DNA from: Metasolibacillus sp.
Lineage (GTDB): Bacteria; Bacillota; Bacilli; Bacillales_A; Planococcaceae
Reading direction: 5' to 3'
NCBI RefSeq assembly: GCF_025291715.1
Contig: NZ_JAMBIZ010000001.1
Coordinates: 186,001-250,000 of the forward strand
Length of the DNA: 64,000 nucleotides
The position numbers and the translations under genes were made by a program. Shown here piece after piece: positions 31,662 through 38,974 of this stretch. The notes under the pieces are model-generated. The model searched no databases, had not been told where the DNA came from, and saw nothing but the letters and a program-made list of their open reading frames with translations. Within the stretch, counting starts at the first letter, position 1, and every line of letters begins with the position of its first letter.

Positions 31662-32032
31662 ACATCCTGAAAAAAATATCAGAAAAAAAGTGTGAAAATT
31701 GTGGCGTGATTCTTCAAAAAGATGGCACTAGACAGATTAATTTAAAGGAATTTGAGTTAATTAATTACGATAAAGCTTTAAGGGAAATTATTGAGTCCCC
31801 TCGTCCATCATATCTAATTAAAGTCCTTATTTGTGAATCTTGTCATATTACTTTGGAGCAGATAGTAGAAAAAAGACGTGAAATAGAGTGTGAGGCAGAA
31901 AATAGACAGAGAATCCGACAGCAGAAAAAAGAAGAGGAACAACGATACCTAGATGCGTTGAGAAAACAAGTGGAATTAAAAACACTAGAAAAACAAGCTG
32001 TCGAATTAGGCATAAATTTAAAGGAATTATGA
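31655..32032 (+). CDS. Zinc-finger/coiled-coil element protein (125 aa)
   Basis: GAAGGAG at 7 bases supports the ATG at 31655, which overlaps the end of the ArpU-like gene. Two CxxC pairs, CENCGV near residue 13 and CESCH near 67, form a likely zinc-binding unit. The C-terminal 55 residues are a charged coiled coil rich in Glu, Arg and Gln. No named family is recognised. A role in nucleic acid binding is possible. Confidence 0.55.
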   Translation: MLNILKKISEKKCENCGVILQKDGTRQINLKEFELINYDKALREIIESPRPSYLIKVLICESCHITLEQIVEKRREIECEAENRQRIRQQKKEEEQRYLDALRKQVELKTLEKQAVELGINLKEL

Positions 32033-32063
32033 ATTTTTTCAATTTCAGAAAGGATGCATAAAT

Positions 32064-32345
32064 ATGACAACTTATTCAGAAGAAATGGAAAAGTTAGGAC
32101 AAGTTACAATTTTTGATTTGTTGCCATCTTCATCAACTCATACAAATATATTTTCAATTGGAGATCGTGTTCGCGTTGTCATTACAGCTGAAAGCGATCC
32201 AGAATCATATTATTACTTGGAAAGTTATCTACCTATTGTTTTTAAAAAAAGAGGCGAAATTATTGAGGTACTAGGTAATCAACTATATCTAGTAGATTTC
32301 GCTGGTGAACGTCATCTTTTTAAAGAGCATGAAATTGCTTTGTAA
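32064..32345 (+). CDS. Small SH3-like/KOW-like domain protein (93 aa)
   Basis: The product has 93 residues. The C-terminal 65 form short strands with the turns GDRVRVVITA, KRGEIIEVLGNQLYLVDFAGERHLFKEHEI, an SH3-like barrel pattern often used to bind nucleic acid or as a modifier domain. The N-terminus (EKLGQVTIFDLLPSS) has a short motif like the terminal peptides that bind DNA sliding clamp or SSB, but this is only a resemblance. AGAAAGGATG precedes the ATG. Confidence 0.55.
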   Translation: MTTYSEEMEKLGQVTIFDLLPSSSTHTNIFSIGDRVRVVITAESDPESYYYLESYLPIVFKKRGEIIEVLGNQLYLVDFAGERHLFKEHEIAL

Positions 32346-32359
32346 GGGGAGGAATCTAT

Positions 32360-32464
32360 ATGGATTATCAAATTGCTTCTTTTTATAAAAAATGGGTTGC
32401 AGATGGTTATATTGATCAATTAAAAAAAGGGATTAATAGGCCTTATTTTAAGCCTAATAAATGA
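32360..32464 (+). CDS. Very small basic protein (34 aa)
   Basis: ATG at 32360 with AAGGGGAGG upstream. The product (MDYQIASFYKKWVADGYIDQ, then LKKGINRPYFKPNK) is reminiscent in size and style of XkdX-like mini proteins of phages, but the match is weak. It fits exactly between the neighbouring genes. Confidence 0.45.
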   Translation: MDYQIASFYKKWVADGYIDQLKKGINRPYFKPNK

Positions 32465-32485
32465 TATTAATTGAGGCGTTGTATT

Positions 32486-33235
32486 ATGGATAATGAAAAA
32501 ATTGATGCAATATTGCGGAAAGTAAAAGGCTTATTAGCTATTGCAGAAGATAATGCAAATGATGAAGAAGCTCAGTCAGCTTTTGTAAGAGCACAGATAT
32601 TAATGATGAAATACAATATCGATCAGCGTGAAGTGGAGAATCGATTAGAAGAAGATGCTTCAACCATTGAAGATTTTGGCACTGTCTATAAGACATTGTA
32701 TTGGTTTGAAAGAGCACTTGCGATAGTAATTGCTAAAAATTTTCGTGTTAAAAACTTTTAAAATTGGAAGCGACATAAAGGTGATTCAAAACTAAAGAGA
32801 AGAATAGTATTTTTCGGTTTAGCAGCAGATGTAAAAATTGCAAAGGAAGTGTACATCCTAGCGAATGAAGCATTACTATTTTATGCGAATCGTTATGTGG
32901 ACCACTATTATTCTATCACTTCGGAAAGTCGCAATCGAGCGAATACGTTACGAATAAAGAATGCCTATATGCTTGGGTTTATCGAAGGTTTAGAAATGAA
33001 ATTAGAGGAGCAACGTAATCAATTGCAGCAAGAATACGGTTTAGTAGTTTTAATGCCTGTAGTGGTAGAGGAAAGATATAAAAAAATTGAAAGTGGTTTT
33101 ACTGGCAATGCTAATCCTTTCCAATTGCCTAATATTGATTCAATTAATGAAAGTTTAGCATATAAAAGAGGGTTGGAAGATGGAGAAACAATCGACTATA
33201 CCCAATCTACAATTCATGATGAAATTGTCATTTGA
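32486..33235 (+). pseudogene. DUF2786 protein gene interrupted by one in-frame stop codon
   Basis: Codons 1-91 encode a DUF2786 domain (IDAILRKVKGLLAIAEDNANDEEAQSAFVRAQILMMKYNID). A TAA at 32759-32761 then ends the frame. The same frame reads on without another stop as NWKRHKGDSKLKRRIVFFGLAADVKIAKEVYILANEALLFYANRYVD, which is the continuation normally joined to DUF2786 (DUF7168-type). One base change, such as AAA to TAA, explains the break. Total length without the stop would be 249 residues. The second half could only be translated from an internal start at 32849. Sequencing error, readthrough or true inactivation are all possible. Confidence 0.8.
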
Positions 33236-33264
33236 ACCTAGAAATAGCAGAGGGGGAGTATAAA

Positions 33265-33711
33265 TTGCGAGTTAACCATTTAAAGCCATTATATAAACAA
33301 TTAAAAGATGGGAAATTACATCTTGCTTTTGCTTATCAACACCTTTCAATTATCAAAGACGATAAGGAGTTTCATTTTATTCCTTTAGATGGAAAAGAAA
33401 TGGTTGTTAATTTGAAGACTTATAAAATCGAGAATGTGTCAGATGTATTTGTATTCCAAAATGGTAGTCATTTTATGCGTTTGCCACTTTATCAATTATT
33501 GTGCTTCCCAAATATTTATGATTATTTGTTGCCAATCATTGAGGAAAAAATAGTTAATCATCATGACTGTAATAAGGATGAAATAAACGAAGAAACAAAT
33601 GAATTGATGAAAGAAATTATGCAATTTCATCAAGAAAATTTAATTGACAAACTCTTAGATGCTAAAGATTTCGATGGTCTAAAAACAGTAATGGAATCAA
33701 CAAGGGGGTAA
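33265..33711 (+). CDS. Uncharacterised element protein (148 aa)
   Basis: GAGGGGGAG at 6 bases marks TTG 33265 as the likely start; an earlier in-frame TTG at 33232 lacks a ribosome binding site. The product is a mixed alpha-beta protein (LAFAYQHLSIIKDDKEFHFI, VVNLKTYKIENVSDVFVFQN) with a helical, charged C-terminus. No motif is recognised. It lies between the broken DUF2786 gene and a membrane protein gene, 3 bases from the latter. Confidence 0.55.
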   Translation: MRVNHLKPLYKQLKDGKLHLAFAYQHLSIIKDDKEFHFIPLDGKEMVVNLKTYKIENVSDVFVFQNGSHFMRLPLYQLLCFPNIYDYLLPIIEEKIVNHHDCNKDEINEETNELMKEIMQFHQENLIDKLLDAKDFDGLKTVMESTRG

Positions 33712-33714
33712 ATG

Positions 33715-34233
33715 ATGCTAACAATACTATCATTTTTAAAAAAATTATTATCTTGGATTATGGTTTTATCGGTACTTTACTTGAGTCACGAAGGAGTACA
33801 AGTTTTTATAAACGAGATTCGAAGTATGAATGATATTGATATCGTTAAACAAATTCGTGGAATATATGGAGCATTTATTATCATTACAATTTCAATTTTG
33901 GCTATTACAAAAATCATTTTCAAAACTAGGATATCTGCTGACGCATTTTTCTTTGCTTTCAGTATGTTAGCAATATTAGCCCTTGCTTTTAAAGGAAATG
34001 ATGATGCAGCTAGTTTTGTAATACTTAGTTATCTATCTATGTCTGTACTAATTATTCTTATTGAAAAATACTTTGAGAGTAAGCTGAAGGTTAATCGAAT
34101 TGGATGGGTATATGGGGCATATGGTGGACTTCGAGCTGCAAAAACACCTCAAATTGATGAAGTATTAAATAACACTAATACTGCGTCAAATGATAGCAAT
34201 TTCACAGAGGGATCAAAGGATTCAGGAAGCTAG
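33715..34233 (+). CDS. Four-segment membrane protein (172 aa)
   Basis: Hydrophobic stretches at about residues 5-25, 48-70, 76-95 and 100-120 suggest four membrane helices, followed by a polar tail with a Gly/Tyr-rich segment (RIGWVYGAYGGLRAAKTPQ). Function unknown. ATG at 33715 is favoured over 33712 by spacing to AAGGGGG. The gene abuts the stop of the previous one. Confidence 0.6.
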   Translation: MLTILSFLKKLLSWIMVLSVLYLSHEGVQVFINEIRSMNDIDIVKQIRGIYGAFIIITISILAITKIIFKTRISADAFFFAFSMLAILALAFKGNDDAASFVILSYLSMSVLIILIEKYFESKLKVNRIGWVYGAYGGLRAAKTPQIDEVLNNTNTASNDSNFTEGSKDSGS

Positions 34234-34270
34234 ATGCTCTAGCTAAAAGTACACAAGTCATTATATTAAT

Positions 34271-34316
34271 AGTTGAACAGTAGGCATTAATATGTAATAG
34301 TGCCTACGATTGAACT
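34271..34316. ncRNA. 46-nt imperfect hairpin, copy 1 of a covarying pair
   Basis: AGTTGAACAGTAGGCA, a 14-base loop, and TGCCTACGATTGAACT pair at 13 of 16 positions, with fixed mismatches G-G, C-A and A-G. A second copy lies at 36938-36983 with the same mismatches and compensatory changes. It sits in a 200-base gap with no ORF, 119 bases before the next start codon. No T run follows. A class of ncRNA, cis element or recombination site is possible. Confidence 0.5.
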
Positions 34317-34434
34317 ACTAATTAAGGAATAACTTGTCTATTTTATTATTTTGACAAAATAGAAGAAGGGAGAGCTAGAGGGATAATCAGTAAGAAAATT
34401 GACTAGACTTGATGCGGCGGAAGGAGAATTTAGG

Positions 34435-34683
34435 ATGAGGTTTCGAAAAAAGCACATTGAAATCGAAGCGATTCAGTGGAATGGCGAAAATAACGAAGAA
34501 ATAATGCAATTTTTAGGTATGGGGGACGCTGGAGATTACTTCCTTACAAAAAAATATATTGGCATACATACACTAGAGGGCATCATGAAAGCTAGTGTTG
34601 GTGACTACATCATTAAAGGTATACAAGGAGAATTTTCCCCATGTAAGCCTGATATTTTCGAACAGAATTACGAAAAAATTTAA
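34435..34683 (+). CDS. Conserved small phage-type protein (82 aa)
   Basis: GGAAGGAG upstream supports ATG 34435. The product follows the pattern of a widespread phage protein: RFRKKHIEIEAIQWNGEN, then IHTLEGIMKASVGDYIIKGIQGEFSPCKPDIFEQNYE. This family, often called a PGDxxV-type or hypothetical phage protein, has no known function. It shows that this part of the element shares genes with Bacillales phages. Confidence 0.75.
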   Translation: MRFRKKHIEIEAIQWNGENNEEIMQFLGMGDAGDYFLTKKYIGIHTLEGIMKASVGDYIIKGIQGEFSPCKPDIFEQNYEKI

Positions 34684-34732
34684 TAAACACAATGACAATT
34701 ATTACTAGCGATTTCTCAAAAGGAGGGTTTAC

Positions 34733-34930
34733 TTGAATTCGCATACAAGCTTGACCAACTTTATTGTTGCCGTGAATGAATTAGGTATAGATTCGTATGC
34801 TTGGATTGTTATTATTTTGACATTTGGTTTCTTGGGAATGTTTTTAGAAAAATTTAAAGAATATGCTTTTTGGAAATGCTTCATTTTAGGTGTAGTTATA
34901 GCAAGTTTGGCAGCAATTTTGATAAAGTGA
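34733..34930 (+). CDS. Small two-segment membrane protein (65 aa)
   Basis: TTG start with AAAGGAGGG upstream. Two hydrophobic segments (AWIVIILTFGFLGMFL and FWKCFILGVVIASLAAILI) are separated by a short charged turn. Function unknown; holin-like size and layout, but no lysis genes are nearby. Confidence 0.55.
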   Translation: MNSHTSLTNFIVAVNELGIDSYAWIVIILTFGFLGMFLEKFKEYAFWKCFILGVVIASLAAILIK

Positions 34931-34978
34931 AAAATTTGCATTATAACCATTTTATTAAAAAAGAAAGAGGAATTTTAC

Positions 34979-35161
34979 ATGAGTAACTATAACAGTGTAG
35001 GAATGATGAATGATGGAACAATCTTAGTTGTTGTAAGAGAGGAAAATACACCGATTGAAGCCTGTTTTGATAGAGTAAATGGTCTTAAAGTTGGTAATAT
35101 GAGTTTGCCTAACCCTACTAAAAATAAAGAACATATTATTAAAATCGTATTTAAAGCTTAA
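34979..35161 (+). CDS. Small element protein (60 aa)
   Basis: ATG start with GAGGAA upstream. The product (MSNYNSVGMMNDGTILVVVR and so on) is a short mixed strand protein without membrane segments, cysteine-rich sites or known motif. It is followed by the next small gene after 28 bases. Confidence 0.45.
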   Translation: MSNYNSVGMMNDGTILVVVREENTPIEACFDRVNGLKVGNMSLPNPTKNKEHIIKIVFKA

Positions 35162-35189
35162 TGACAGAGAAAAAGAGGATGGGGAATTA

Positions 35190-35450
35190 ATGAATAAAAA
35201 TCAAAAGTTAGAACCAAGATTTTGTTATCGTATTTCTGCAAATGCAGGATTAGCTCATGATGGGGAGGGTAATAACGCTCCATGTTTTACACAAGCTAAT
35301 TTCGAAGGTGGAAATCTTTTAAGAAAAGTGGATTATGATTCTGCCCATGAAAAATTAAAAATAGATTTATCAAAACAATTAAATATTCCAATAGAATATT
35401 TCGAGTGTATAAGTCAGGAGGAATTTGACAAAAACCATCAAGATGATTAA
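35190..35450 (+). CDS. Small element protein (86 aa)
   Basis: ATG with GAGGATGGGG upstream. Contains RFCYRISANAGLAHDGEGNNAPCFTQAN and a helical C-terminus (HEKLKIDLSKQLNIPIEYFECISQEEFD). Not recognised as a named family. The Cys residues are not in metal-binding pairs. Confidence 0.5.
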   Translation: MNKNQKLEPRFCYRISANAGLAHDGEGNNAPCFTQANFEGGNLLRKVDYDSAHEKLKIDLSKQLNIPIEYFECISQEEFDKNHQDD

Positions 35451-35529
35451 GCAATTTAATAAAAGTAGTAGTTTTTTAGCAATATGTCAGCTGGTAAATA
35501 TCAAAAAAATATCATGAGGTGAAGGCAAA

Positions 35530-35931
35530 ATGACAAACGAAGAAAGATTGGCACTTTTAAACAGCATGGAAGTTATTGAAGTAGATGCCAATGGTGATGG
35601 AGTAATTTATGTAGATGTTGCCTATAACGCTGAGAATATCGAAAAGCTCTCAAAAGTTGTAGGGGATGTTCACACGTATTTAAAAAAATATGGTGATATT
35701 GACGGAAAGAAAGAGACTATTGATATCAGTATAGCAGCATTTGAACACGCTGGCGCAGAGTATTATCACGAAGGCGCATTCGTTATTTTTACAAAAGAAC
35801 AATTACTTGAAATGTATGAGGGCGAAAGGGGTAAGTGTATAGCAGTTGAAAGTGAATTAAAGAATTTCACTTCACAGTTTAACCTTGTGAAAGAGCATGT
35901 TCAAACAGCTTTAAATGCTATTGGTAATTAA
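35530..35931 (+). CDS. Element protein (133 aa)
   Basis: ATG at 35530 with ATGAGGTGAAGG upstream. N-terminal strands (MEVIEVDANGDGVIYVDVAY), a helical middle (AENIEKLSKVVGDVHTYLKK) and a C-terminal helix. No motif is recognised; size and style fit small phage proteins. The next gene starts 31 bases downstream. Confidence 0.5.
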   Translation: MTNEERLALLNSMEVIEVDANGDGVIYVDVAYNAENIEKLSKVVGDVHTYLKKYGDIDGKKETIDISIAAFEHAGAEYYHEGAFVIFTKEQLLEMYEGERGKCIAVESELKNFTSQFNLVKEHVQTALNAIGN

Positions 35932-35962
35932 GCACAATGCCAATTTGGTGGAGGGGAAGTTT

Positions 35963-36154
35963 ATGAAGGTTTATGCTGGTGAATATATTGAAGAAATTGA
36001 GACTGGAAAAAAGTTAAGAGTAGAACATGATTTTGAAATAGAAATAGACACACCAATGTCTCATGCATTTGATTTCTTAGCAAAATATTCAGAAAGTGGA
36101 GTAGTTAGGGGATTCCTTCTAAGTGATGAAGGTGATATTTGGGAAAGAGTTTAG
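35963..36154 (+). CDS. Small element protein (63 aa)
   Basis: ATG 35963 with GGTGGAGGGG at normal spacing. The product is a small acidic strand-rich protein (KVYAGEYIEEIETGKKLRVE, then LLSDEGDIWERV). Function unknown. Confidence 0.5.
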   Translation: MKVYAGEYIEEIETGKKLRVEHDFEIEIDTPMSHAFDFLAKYSESGVVRGFLLSDEGDIWERV

Positions 36155-36213
36155 CTACTCATAATGACCATTTTAAGCAGTGACCAAAATTAAAAATAGA
36201 GGTGAACGAAATT

Positions 36214-36582
36214 ATGTTAAATAAACAAGACATAGAGCTAATAGAGTACATGGACTATCAAGTAATGAATAATGGTATGGAAGGATGGTTAAGTAATCGA
36301 GCTTATGAAAAAGTATTTGAATTCATTGAAATATTAAAAAAAAGAAATTCGGAATTGGATCAACAAGTAGCTTCTATTTTTACTAAAGCTACTGTATCAG
36401 GGTTAGGGCATTACCAACATAAAGATTCAGTATTTATTCCTGAAGTCAAAGAAATGTATGATAAATATGAAAAAGAAATCGATGAATGCAGTAAACAATA
36501 TCAGCAAATCGCTAAAGATTTCTTGAATAGTTATGGGTTAGAAGATTACCATACTAAATTCATAAAAAATATTAATAGTTAA
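36214..36582 (+). CDS. Helical element protein (122 aa)
   Basis: AGAGGTGA at 8 bases marks ATG 36214. The protein is predicted all-helical (DIELIEYMDYQVMNNGMEGWLSNRAYEKVFEFIEILKKRNSELDQQVASIF), with charged heptads, so it may be a coiled coil. No motif recognised. After its stop, about 190 bases carry no complete gene, although 36598-36683 keeps an open reading of about 28 codons lacking a start, perhaps a decayed small gene. Confidence 0.5.
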   Translation: MLNKQDIELIEYMDYQVMNNGMEGWLSNRAYEKVFEFIEILKKRNSELDQQVASIFTKATVSGLGHYQHKDSVFIPEVKEMYDKYEKEIDECSKQYQQIAKDFLNSYGLEDYHTKFIKNINS

Positions 36583-36771
36583 TAAGGAAGTAATACTTAG
36601 ATATAGGATTAGAATTTAGTTATGGTCAAGTAGATATAGAGGAATTTAAATTTAATTCTACTATGATTTCTACTCAAAACTGAACAAATATAAAAAATAT
36701 CTTAGTAAAGATAATGGCACTATTCAAGCAGCAAATTACCTTTGTGCTTGTCATAACAAGGAGGATATGTG

Positions 36772-36936
36772 TTGAATTTCCTAATTTTACTAGGGATTGC
36801 ATTCATCGGGTTAGTAATCACTATAACAAGCTTAGATTTTTTTGGAGATAGACAAAATTATGGAACTACAACTGCAATAGGTTTTAGTATAACTTTCCTT
36901 GCTGTGGTATTCATCGGGTTAGTATTTATATTTTAA
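36772..36936 (+). CDS. Small two-segment membrane protein with internal repeat (54 aa)
   Basis: TTG 36772 with AAGGAGG upstream. Two hydrophobic segments (LILLGIAFIGLVITI and FSITFLAVVFIGLVFIF) surround a polar loop. The DNA string ATTCATCGGGTTAGTA occurs in both segments, a clear internal repeat. The gene ends one base before the second 46-nt hairpin. Function unknown. Confidence 0.55.
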   Translation: MNFLILLGIAFIGLVITITSLDFFGDRQNYGTTTAIGFSITFLAVVFIGLVFIF

Positions 36937-36937
36937 G

Positions 36938-36983
36938 AGCTGAACAACAGGCATTGATTTTGCCTAGTGCCTGTGATTGAGCT
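36938..36983. ncRNA. 46-nt imperfect hairpin, copy 2 of a covarying pair
   Basis: AGCTGAACAACAGGCA, a 14-base loop, and TGCCTGTGATTGAGCT. It keeps the three mismatches of copy 1 (34271) but changes T-A to C-G at pair 3, G-C to A-T at pair 10 and T-A to C-G at pair 11. It starts one base after the stop of the small membrane gene and ends 28 bases before the next start codon. Confidence 0.5.
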
Positions 36984-37011
36984 TTTAATAAAAATGAAAG
37001 GAGTGGCAGGG

Positions 37012-38160
37012 ATGAAAGTATTAGATGGAATCCAGTTTTTTGATGCAGAGCAACAATACTTAAAACTTTATGAATACGAACTAGAGCATGAAGCGCATAA
37101 AAAACTAACTGCTGCTTCCGTTGTTACATATCTTTTATTACGATCTGTTTGTGATAGTGCAGGTCAAATTTATGAAGCTGATTTCAATTTAAAAGAACTA
37201 AGCAACAAGTACAGCTTGCCATATAGCTCAATACATAATGGCTATCACCGATTATTTGATATTGGATTATTAACAATTAAACGCATTGCTGGACATACAT
37301 ATATTACAATGCCAATGGTCGCTGCTCATTTACCTGATAAAGAAGACAGTGAAATTAGCAGTTATTTTCGCATACCTCGAATGCTCTTTAAAGGTGGCTT
37401 TTTAAAGCAATTTATTAAGTCACGAGATGTTCGTGGTTTATTAGGGGTGCTTGATTTATTAAATGGTTTATTCCGCGAATGGGGACGTAAACGTAGTACA
37501 ACGTTAAAACGTAAAAAAGAAACGTTAATGAAGAAAATTAAGCAATCAAAATATGCCTTTAAAAACTGGCTACAGCGTGTATTATCAAATGAAGTGGATA
37601 GTCCAATTGTTGTAAAAGGGGAAACAGGCGAGCTATTTGAATTAGCTCTTGCTGAAGCTGCTTTTGTAGAACGTGAAAAAGATGATGAATTTGAGCAATT
37701 CAATGCAGCGACACGCAATACATTGTTGAGTTTTATCAAATCAAGTCATATTAAATATCGTCAAGAGGATATTGAGGACTTCCAGTGGGTATGCCAACAA
37801 GAATTAACAGAGCCAATTTATAAGGGAATCGCAGAATTTATTTCTTACGAACAAGATTATGCAAATAAAGTAGCTGACGGAATAATATATGTGGACGGAC
37901 CAGGACCAAGCACTGAACAATTACGTTTAAAGTCACTGCTAAGATCAAGAAAATTATTAGTGCCTGAAATTTTAAGCGCAACCATTGTAGCTGTTGAACA
38001 GAAATCGAAGTCGCTTAAAATAAAGAGCTTGGGGGCATACTTTAGAAAAACGTTGCGTATTCAAATTCGCGCAGCATTAAAAGAAGATATCGGATTAAGA
38101 CTAGCCATTGCCGAATCGTATAGAGAGAAAAATCTCCCTGTGCCAGTGCAATTTAGTTAA
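37012..38160 (+). CDS. Winged-helix-like element protein, possible replication or control factor (382 aa)
   Basis: ATG 37012 with AAAGGAG gives a 382-residue protein. The N-terminal part has a winged-helix reading (AASVVTYLLLRSVCDSAGQIYEADFNLKELSNKYSLPYSSIHNGYHRLFDIGLLTI), followed by FRIPRMLFKGGF, similar in spirit to plasmid initiators but not the RepA_N family pattern. A basic segment follows (RKRSTTLKRKKETLMKKIKQ). The C-terminal half has no motif I know. It is the largest gene of this block, placed just before the repeat-rich non-coding region, which would suit an initiator that binds there. That is inference; a transcription regulator is equally possible. Confidence 0.6.
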   Translation: MKVLDGIQFFDAEQQYLKLYEYELEHEAHKKLTAASVVTYLLLRSVCDSAGQIYEADFNLKELSNKYSLPYSSIHNGYHRLFDIGLLTIKRIAGHTYITMPMVAAHLPDKEDSEISSYFRIPRMLFKGGFLKQFIKSRDVRGLLGVLDLLNGLFREWGRKRSTTLKRKKETLMKKIKQSKYAFKNWLQRVLSNEVDSPIVVKGETGELFELALAEAAFVEREKDDEFEQFNAATRNTLLSFIKSSHIKYRQEDIEDFQWVCQQELTEPIYKGIAEFISYEQDYANKVADGIIYVDGPGPSTEQLRLKSLLRSRKLLVPEILSATIVAVEQKSKSLKIKSLGAYFRKTLRIQIRAALKEDIGLRLAIAESYREKNLPVPVQFS

Positions 38161-38169
38161 AAATAATGA

Positions 38170-38200
38170 GCCTTTTTCAAAAATATTATTTGAAAAGGGC
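38170..38200 (+). terminator. Hairpin after the 37012 gene
   Basis: GCCTTTTTCAAA pairs with TTTGAAAAGGGC around AATATTA, about 10 bases after the stop codon. The 3' tail is weak (TATTTC). Confidence 0.55.
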
Positions 38201-38275
38201 TATTTCTCATGGAATCATCGATTTTTTTGCGAATCCACAAAGTGATTATCATAAATTTGATAAGTATAAAACCAG

Positions 38276-38300
38276 AATGCAGCTGAAGCTGCATTTTTTA
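38276..38300 (+). terminator. Second terminator after the 37012 gene
   Basis: AATGCAGCT/AGCTGCATT stem around GA, then a long T-rich tail. Confidence 0.75.
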
Positions 38301-38623
38301 TTTTTTTCATCAATTTATTTCACCTTGTGGATTACATTTCATCTTGTAGATAAGAAGAGTTGCAAAAAATTAAATTTAATTCATCTTGTGTATAGTTTTA
38401 ATCATTTTTATCGAAAAAATGAACAATAGAATTAGTGAAGTGAATAATTTATTTAATGGAGATAATATCAGTTGAAAATTTATTGGTTTATCCAATCTTC
38501 AGTTAAAAATGTTGGTACGTATGCATTTGTAGGTACTCATCAGACTCTCTATTTATATATGTATTACTATTTATTGTTTTCTATTTATTGATTTTTTCTT
38601 TCTATTACCTCTCCTATAAGTTT

Positions 38624-38671
38624 CTAATTATGATGCAATGGCTTATCAGCAAAACGATGCATCATAATTAG
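38624..38671. repeat. 14-bp perfect inverted repeat, oriT-like hairpin candidate
   Basis: CTAATTATGATGCA at 38624-38637 pairs with TGCATCATAATTAG at 38658-38671 across a 20-base spacer. Hairpins of this size next to transfer operons often belong to oriT. Confidence 0.6.
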
Positions 38672-38776
38672 GAGCTGGAAAGGCTGCGCTTTTATCAAAG
38701 AAAATGAGAAAAGCCTGTCCCTCCTTATGGTATGCAATAATTAATAAACTCATGGAGAGTAATGTGAACAATTACC

Positions 38777-38810
38777 GTACAAAAACCTGTACAAAATCGG
38801 TACAAAAACC
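38777..38810. repeat. Three tandem GTACAAA iteron-like units
   Basis: GTACAAAAACCT, GTACAAAATCG and GTACAAAAACC follow one another with periods of 12 and 11 bases. The last also forms CGGT-ACAAAA-ACCG followed by TGCTTTTTTT, which could be a terminator. Confidence 0.6.
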
Positions 38811-38892
38811 GTGCTTTTTTTGCAAAAATATGTGGTAAATTATTAGTATCAGAAAATATAGGCGAAAGCGTGTGTACATGTAACGTCTATAT

Positions 38893-38945
38893 AAAGACCT
38901 TCCAAACTTTGCATCTGCAAGGTTTATGGGAGGTCTTTTCTTTTT
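38893..38945 (+). terminator. Nested hairpin with T tail before the transfer operon
   Basis: AAAGACCTTCC pairs with GGGAGGTCTTT, with AAACTTTGCA/TGCAAGGTTT inside, followed by TCTTTTTC. It lies 30 bases before the 38975 gene, so it may be an attenuator of the operon. Confidence 0.65.
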
Positions 38946-38974
38946 CTGAAATATAGTAATAAGGAGAGAAGAAA

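Larger units (their letters stand above)
38161..38974. other. Repeat-rich non-coding region between accessory genes and transfer operon
   Basis: This 814-base region has no credible gene. It holds two terminators at its left end, a long inverted repeat at 38624-38671, a tandem repeat of GTACAAA(A) units at 38777-38810 and a further terminator-like hairpin at 38893-38945 just before the first transfer gene. A candidate place for the transfer origin or replication origin, but no nick motif is recognised. Confidence 0.6.

Noticed and set aside
34271-36983. Integron attC sites as an explanation for the paired hairpins
   Set aside because: No tyrosine integron integrase or core GTTRRRY boxes are visible. 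The similarity is limited to imperfect hairpins around small genes, so I keep the pair as an unexplained element instead.
37012-38160. RepA_N plasmid initiator
   Set aside because: The N-terminal region looks like a winged helix, but the typical RepA_N motif order is not present, so only a general DNA-binding role is offered.
38166-38429. Open frame of 87 codons after the winged-helix-like gene
   Set aside because: It runs across two hairpins with terminator features, has no ribosome binding site, and its translation is dominated by Phe/Leu/Lys typical of AT-rich non-coding DNA.
38777-38810. CRISPR-like short repeats
   Set aside because: Units are only 11-12 bases without spacers and no cas genes are seen; an iteron or terminator reading is better.
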